From the NCBI GenBank assembly GCA_043801115.1, contig JAZDMJ010000041.1, positions 1-9,650 on the forward strand: a DNA stretch of 9,650 nt. Direction: 5' to 3'. The translations under genes and the position numbers were made by a program. Positions 6,973 through 9,650 of this stretch are shown one piece after another. Origin of the DNA: CAZHUN01 sp043801115 (GTDB taxonomy: Archaea > Iainarchaeota > Iainarchaeia > Iainarchaeales > UBA10191). Within the stretch, counting starts at the first letter, position 1, and each line of letters opens with the position of its first letter. The notes under the pieces were generated by a model, which saw only the letters and a program-made list of their open reading frames with translations, made no database searches and was not told where the DNA came from.

Positions 6973-7622
6973 TGAAAGCCCCCCACATTAGTTCCGACTT
7001 GCGGGTGCACGAGCTGTTCTCCGACTTCGGTTTTGGCCGCATTGCACGCGCTCGTAATGCCCGAAGTGAACGTGCACTGGATGATGTACAAATTTTTCTT
7101 TCCCAATTCCTGTTCTTTGACGACCCAAAAACTGTTGGTCGGCTTGGCCGCTTGCGGGTCGAAGACGAGCTCTTTCGAATCCACTTCGCAATAGCTTCCG
7201 CTTCCGCACACGTCCTCATCGTTCGAGTACAAGAACACTTCCGTGTCGGAAGCAATGCCGAAAGAAGCGGAGGCGAGAATCTGCTGCGCGCTCTTCTTTT
7301 CGCTCTTCCGCTCGGCGGCGGAAAAAATCACCACGCTTTTTCTTTCCCCGTCAACCGTCACTTCGGACACTTTGACGCGCATAATGTAGGAAAGTTCGGA
7401 ACCCGAAAGCGAAATCGATTCGGGAATAAAGCGCTGCAGGGAATCGCAATACGAGGGAGAGGAAAGCATGGAAGAAATAATAATGGACTGGTTGTTGACC
7501 AAGTCGTTCAATTCTTTGACTTTCAAACTTTCAGACATGCTCGAATTGAAAAACGCGATAATAGTGAATACGGCCACTACGAGAACGAGCAAGTTGAGCT
7601 TGGAAAGCGTGAAGGCGAACAA
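6966..7622 (-). CDS. pilin-like single-anchor protein, 218 aa, TTG start
   Basis: The start is TTG 7622. The Shine-Dalgarno GGGTGA (7634-7629) lies 6 nt upstream and contains the TGA stop of the preceding gene, so the two are translationally coupled. The N-terminus (FTLSKLN followed by a helix at about 9-26) has a very short leader and no G|Q site, so it is probably an uncleaved anchor rather than a classic class III prepilin. The ectodomain of about 190 residues is mostly polar, with cysteines at SYCDS, VCGSGSYC, IIQCTF and TSAC and a C-terminal Cys as the last residue. That terminal cysteine is unusual and could pair with a partner. No family is recognised. Confidence 0.82.
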   Translation of the reverse strand: MFAFTLSKLNLLVLVVAVFTIIAFFNSSMSESLKVKELNDLVNNQSIIISSMLSSPSYCDSLQRFIPESISLSGSELSYIMRVKVSEVTVDGERKSVVIFSAAERKSEKKSAQQILASASFGIASDTEVFLYSNDEDVCGSGSYCEVDSKELVFDPQAAKPTNSFWVVKEQELGKKNLYIIQCTFTSGITSACNAAKTEVGEQLVHPQVGTNVGGFHC

Positions 7623-7628
7623 TGAAAG

Positions 7629-8264
7629 TCACCCTTTGCCCAAACGGTACGCGCACACGACGGGATCGGAAGAAATTGTTTGCGCGTTCAAAAAAGAGTA
7701 ATCGCCTTCGGGAATTCCCATTTCGTCGTACAAGTTGACGAGCGACGCGCCGTCGCGGTGCGCGCAAATGCCCCCTTCTCCCGTCGGAAAATTCGTGCGA
7801 TAGTTGACGCCGATGCACTTGGTGACGGGCTTGAACTTGGAATGCAATTGCAATAGCACGCAAATATTGCGCGCGTCCCCGCAATAGCTCGCGCACAAAT
7901 AATTCTGCGACTCCGTGCGCAGGGTTACGGAAGGATTGTCGCCCGAAGTGCAGGCTTCGATGTCAAAGTCGACGTTCGTCGTTCCCTTGTTTTTGGCGAC
8001 AAACTCCAAAGCGGTTTGCATGTTTTCCAAACTCTTCTCGTTGTCCTGCTGGCACGTCGTCACGCGCACTTTTTCAATCGCCTGATAGGCTACGAGCAGT
8101 ACAAAGCTCATCAATACAACCGCCACCATCAACTCGAACGGGGCGCTCTCCTGGCCTTTGGTCCTTTTCACGGCGCTATTTTTCGCGGACTTTTTTCTGC
8201 CGGAATTCGACCGAAAACGGGACGCCTTCCGTTTGCGCGTTGCTCGATGGGGCTTGCTTCGCAT
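7629..8264 (-). CDS. class III signal peptide (pilin-like) protein, 211 aa
   Basis: The chosen start is ATG 8264, which follows GAGG by 8 nt and lies 10 nt after the stop of the small upstream gene. It gives a remarkably basic leader of 37 residues ending TKG37|Q38, then ESAPFELMVAVVLM and a helix to about residue 57. The Q-x-S-x-x-x-E-like order is characteristic of archaeal class III signal peptides cut by prepilin peptidase. An alternative GTG at 8171 gives the compact leader MKRTKG, typical of the family but without an obvious ribosome-binding site. The ectodomain has eight cysteines, which suggests several disulfides. An ATG at 8366 in the same frame would overlap the 57-aa gene almost completely and is rejected. 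Confidence 0.83.
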   Translation of the reverse strand: MRSKPHRATRKRKASRFRSNSGRKKSAKNSAVKRTKGQESAPFELMVAVVLMSFVLLVAYQAIEKVRVTTCQQDNEKSLENMQTALEFVAKNKGTTNVDFDIEACTSGDNPSVTLRTESQNYLCASYCGDARNICVLLQLHSKFKPVTKCIGVNYRTNFPTGEGGICAHRDGASLVNLYDEMGIPEGDYSFLNAQTISSDPVVCAYRLGKG

Positions 8265-8274
8265 GGGGAGCGCC

Positions 8275-8448
8275 TCACTTTCCCGTCGTTCCGGTCGTCT
8301 GCGAAACGAGCTGCTGGCTCTTGCGGAACTGGGGCTTGATGAGTGCGATGAGCAAGAGCGCGGCAATCATGAAAACAATGAGCATGTACAGCGAGCTGAA
8401 CTCCGAGCTCGCGCTTTCTTCCGCCCACAACTTCTTCCACTCGCGCAT
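8275..8448 (-). CDS. 57-aa single-helix membrane protein, first gene of the pilin-like operon
   Basis: ATG 8448 opens a 57-codon frame ending in TGA at 8275. Residues 1-19 are polar and charged (MREWKKLWAEESASSEF), about 20-37 form one hydrophobic helix (LYMLIVFMIAALLLIALI), and about 38-57 are polar and weakly basic. The start lies 29 nt after a strong TATA box, as expected for a leaderless archaeal mRNA, and the next gene begins 10 nt after its stop with GAGG overlapping that stop. This placement supports a real gene despite its size. It has no G|Q site, so it is not an obvious prepilin. A small assembly or anchoring subunit is an inference. A different frame over the same bases gives a 90-aa reading frame, but that frame lacks a membrane helix and operon spacing. 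Confidence 0.78.
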   Translation of the reverse strand: MREWKKLWAEESASSEFSSLYMLIVFMIAALLLIALIKPQFRKSQQLVSQTTGTTGK

Positions 8449-8472
8449 ATGTCAGAAGAAGAGGTTAAAGTA

Positions 8473-8481
8473 GTATAAAAG
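8473..8481 (-). promoter_or_regulatory. TATA box of the five-gene pilin-like operon
   Basis: The minus strand reads CTTTTATAC, centred 29 nt before ATG 8448. Together with the bases that follow it contains the 11-mer TTTATACTACT, also present in the promoter of the 3550-4119 gene. It lies immediately after the stop of the upstream pilin-like gene (8495), so the operon can be transcribed separately from that gene. Confidence 0.65.
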
Positions 8482-8494
8482 CGTGGCTATTTTT

Positions 8495-9052
8495 TTACGT
8501 CTGGCGGAGCGCGGCAATACAGCACGTTCCCGCGCCCTCACAATTGTCCTTCCAACCCTGGCTGCAGTTGTCCGCCCAATTCGTAGCGCCCGGATTGTCT
8601 GTCTCGTTCGCGGTCAGCGTGGCTTGAATGTCGGTTCCCTGGTCGCACAATACGGAAACATTGACTTTCAAGCTTCCCGAAGCCGTGTACGTAATCGAAC
8701 CGACGGTTTCATTGTACGAAAATTTGGAACTGCTCGAACCGCTTTTAAAGTCTCCCAAAGAAACACACACTTGGTCGGCCGTCAATTGTTTGGCCTTTTC
8801 GGCCAACGTTTCCGGCACCAATTGATTATTGTGCTTGAACTCTACATTGTCCACTTGAATAATGGTTCCTCTTGACTCGCGCGCGTTTTGCAAGTTCGAC
8901 GCCACGATTTCGACCGGAGCTTGTCCGAGCGAAATGCCGGGAATGATTCCCAACAATACGGAGAGCAGTACGCCGGCAATAATGGCTGAAATCAAGAGTT
9001 TGAAAACGTCAAACGTCTGGCCTTTTTGGCTCTTTCGAAACGACATGCACAT
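8495..9052 (-). CDS. class III signal peptide (pilin-like) protein with Cys-rich ectodomain, 185 aa
   Basis: The leader MCMSFRKSQKG11|Q12 is followed by TFDVFK and a hydrophobic helix at about 18-38. This is a compact archaeal prepilin signal peptide. A second ATG at 9046 would drop two residues. ATG 9052 is preferred because it lies about 31 nt after the TATA box. Mature cysteines are at 96, 136, 163, 171, 177 and 178, and there are several N-x-S/T sequons. Residues about 75-171 align with the divergently transcribed lipoprotein at 9199: P80-C96, C136-C163 and C163-C171 spacings are identical, with shared LCDxG, WA(D/N)NC and WK(D/E)xC. It is probably a pilus or surface subunit displaying a small disulfide-bonded domain. 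It is monocistronic, since a new promoter follows its stop. Confidence 0.87.
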   Translation of the reverse strand: MCMSFRKSQKGQTFDVFKLLISAIIAGVLLSVLLGIIPGISLGQAPVEIVASNLQNARESRGTIIQVDNVEFKHNNQLVPETLAEKAKQLTADQVCVSLGDFKSGSSSSKFSYNETVGSITYTASGSLKVNVSVLCDQGTDIQATLTANETDNPGATNWADNCSQGWKDNCEGAGTCCIAALRQT

Positions 9053-9078
9053 ATTCGCCAGAATGGAAGCCGAAAGGG

Positions 9079-9088
9079 GTATTTATAG
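9079..9088 (-). promoter_or_regulatory. TATA box for the 8495-9052 pilin-like gene
   Basis: The minus strand reads CTATAAATAC, centred about 31 nt before ATG 9052 and 37 nt before ATG 9046. This fits a leaderless or near-leaderless mRNA. Confidence 0.6.
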
Positions 9089-9169
9089 GTTGGGGTTTGG
9101 AAAGGCAAACCGGAAAGCAAAAAAGACTCTTTTTAGCCAATAAAGAAGCAAATTTGGTTTCTCGCAAGG

Positions 9170-9178
9170 TTTATATTT
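9170..9178 (+). promoter_or_regulatory. TATA box for the lipoprotein gene
   Basis: The plus strand reads TTTATATTT, centred 25 nt before ATG 9199. It therefore favours that ATG over the in-frame ATG at 9181, which lies too close to the box to be transcribed. The rest of the 9053-9198 gap holds only AT-rich sequence between the two divergent promoters. Confidence 0.6.
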
Positions 9179-9198
9179 TGATGAATGGTTTAGGTAGT

Positions 9199-9650
9199 AT
9201 GCAAGTTCGATGGATTGTTCTTTTGGCAGTGGCTATTTTGTTTTTGTTCGGCTGCACTTCTTCTCCTGCAACGCTTCGAGAGCTGCCGGATGAGGCTATT
9301 GCATCTTATCTCACAGATTCATATGATATGCGTGGACTGTTGCAATCGCATATTTTGGAGTTGCAATCGGGCGATTCTGTTTTTCCTTCTTCGCTTGCAA
9401 TGCGGGTTGGAAATATAGCGAAGGAACAAATCTGTTTGGCTAATGTAAATTCGGCCGATTTGGTTGGTTCAGGTAGCGCTAACGGATTAAATTTTACGGG
9501 CAATACTGCAAAAACATTTACGGTTCGAACTTTGTGTGATGCGGGAAACAAGCTGCCTGCCGACTTTCAAGCGCTTGAAACCGCAAACTCAGGGGCAAGT
9601 GCTTGGGCAAATAATTGTCCTTTAACTTGGAAGGAAACTTGTTTGACCAG
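9199..9650 (+). CDS. lipoprotein sharing the ectodomain of the divergent pilin-like protein, partial
   Basis: The frame is open from ATG 9199 to the right edge (150 complete codons). Residues 1-18 are a lipoprotein signal peptide (basic start MQVR, hydrophobic core) with lipobox L16-F17-G18-C19, so C19 would be lipid-modified and hold the protein on the outer face of the membrane. Residues 63-148 match the 8495-9052 protein: P63-C79 (16), C113-C140 (27) and C140-C148 (8) spacings are identical, with EQIC, LCDAG, WANNC and WKETC motifs. The gene uses many more T-ending codons (GCT, TCT, GGT, CGT) than all others in the window. The end lies outside the window, and the partner's CC pair would fall just past the edge. 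Confidence 0.82.
   Translation, partial: MQVRWIVLLAVAILFLFGCTSSPATLRELPDEAIASYLTDSYDMRGLLQSHILELQSGDSVFPSSLAMRVGNIAKEQICLANVNSADLVGSGSANGLNFTGNTAKTFTVRTLCDAGNKLPADFQALETANSGASAWANNCPLTWKETCLT

Noticed and set aside
6972..7625. 217-codon plus-strand frame exactly opposite the 218-aa pilin-like gene
   Set aside because: It is an antisense shadow. The minus frame has a membrane helix, an SD site and overlapping stop/start coupling with both neighbours.
8265..8366. 34-residue N-terminal extension of the 211-aa pilin-like gene
   Set aside because: It overlaps the well-supported 57-aa gene in another frame. The Ser/Arg-rich extension has no start context, while ATG 8264 follows GAGG.
1..9650. CRISPR arrays, tRNA/rRNA genes, transposons or phage modules
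   Set aside because: No regularly spaced direct repeats, cloverleaf-like segments, terminal inverted repeats or transposase/integrase motifs were seen on either strand.

Overview
The window looks archaeal and probably comes from a DPANN lineage such as Diapherotrites/Iainarchaeota or Micrarchaeota. The lineage is an inference. The evidence is TATA boxes placed 25-31 nt before start codons (leaderless mRNAs), Shine-Dalgarno sites only at leadered or operon-internal genes, several class III (archaeal type IV pilin-like) signal peptides with a G|Q junction, and many small secreted or membrane proteins without recognisable metabolic homologues. No rRNA, tRNA, CRISPR array, transposase or phage gene was seen. 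No gene-free stretch exceeds 300 bases. The longest gap is the 146-base divergent intergenic region at 9053-9198, which holds two promoters.

Layout. (1) 1-3481, minus strand: one uninterrupted frame of more than 1160 codons for a giant secreted protein with a Sec signal peptide. It starts at GTG 3481 and runs off the left edge. (2) 3550-4119, minus: a four-helix membrane protein. (3) 4134-4154: two TATA boxes facing in opposite directions and almost touching. They serve gene 2 and a plus-strand pair: a three-helix membrane protein with an acidic cytoplasmic tail (4165-5409 first half) and a soluble, highly charged protein ending in an eight-cysteine zinc domain with FYVE/RING-like spacing. 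(4) 8448-5390, minus: a tight five-gene operon of small, single-anchor, pilin-like proteins: 57, 211, 218, 197 and 332 aa. Its first gene is short and easily missed, and its last gene overlaps the zinc-protein gene tail to tail by 20 bp. (5) 8495-9052, minus: a separately promoted class III pilin-like protein. (6) 9199 to the right edge, plus: a lipoprotein whose ectodomain is homologous to that of gene 5.

How they may work together. Almost everything here is exported or membrane-bound: one giant exoprotein, six pilin-type or pilin-like anchored proteins with cysteine-bearing ectodomains, one lipoprotein and two multi-pass membrane proteins. The simplest reading is a cell-surface assembly locus in which a prepilin peptidase and a pilus-type ATPase/platform protein encoded elsewhere handle the pilin-like subunits. 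No assembly ATPase, platform protein or peptidase lies in this window, so the function is inferred. The most distinctive signals are the ectodomain shared between a pilin and a lipoprotein, the repeated basic leader motif GLFGK(A/T)R with clustered inverted repeats in two adjacent operon genes, and the eukaryote-like cross-brace zinc spacing.
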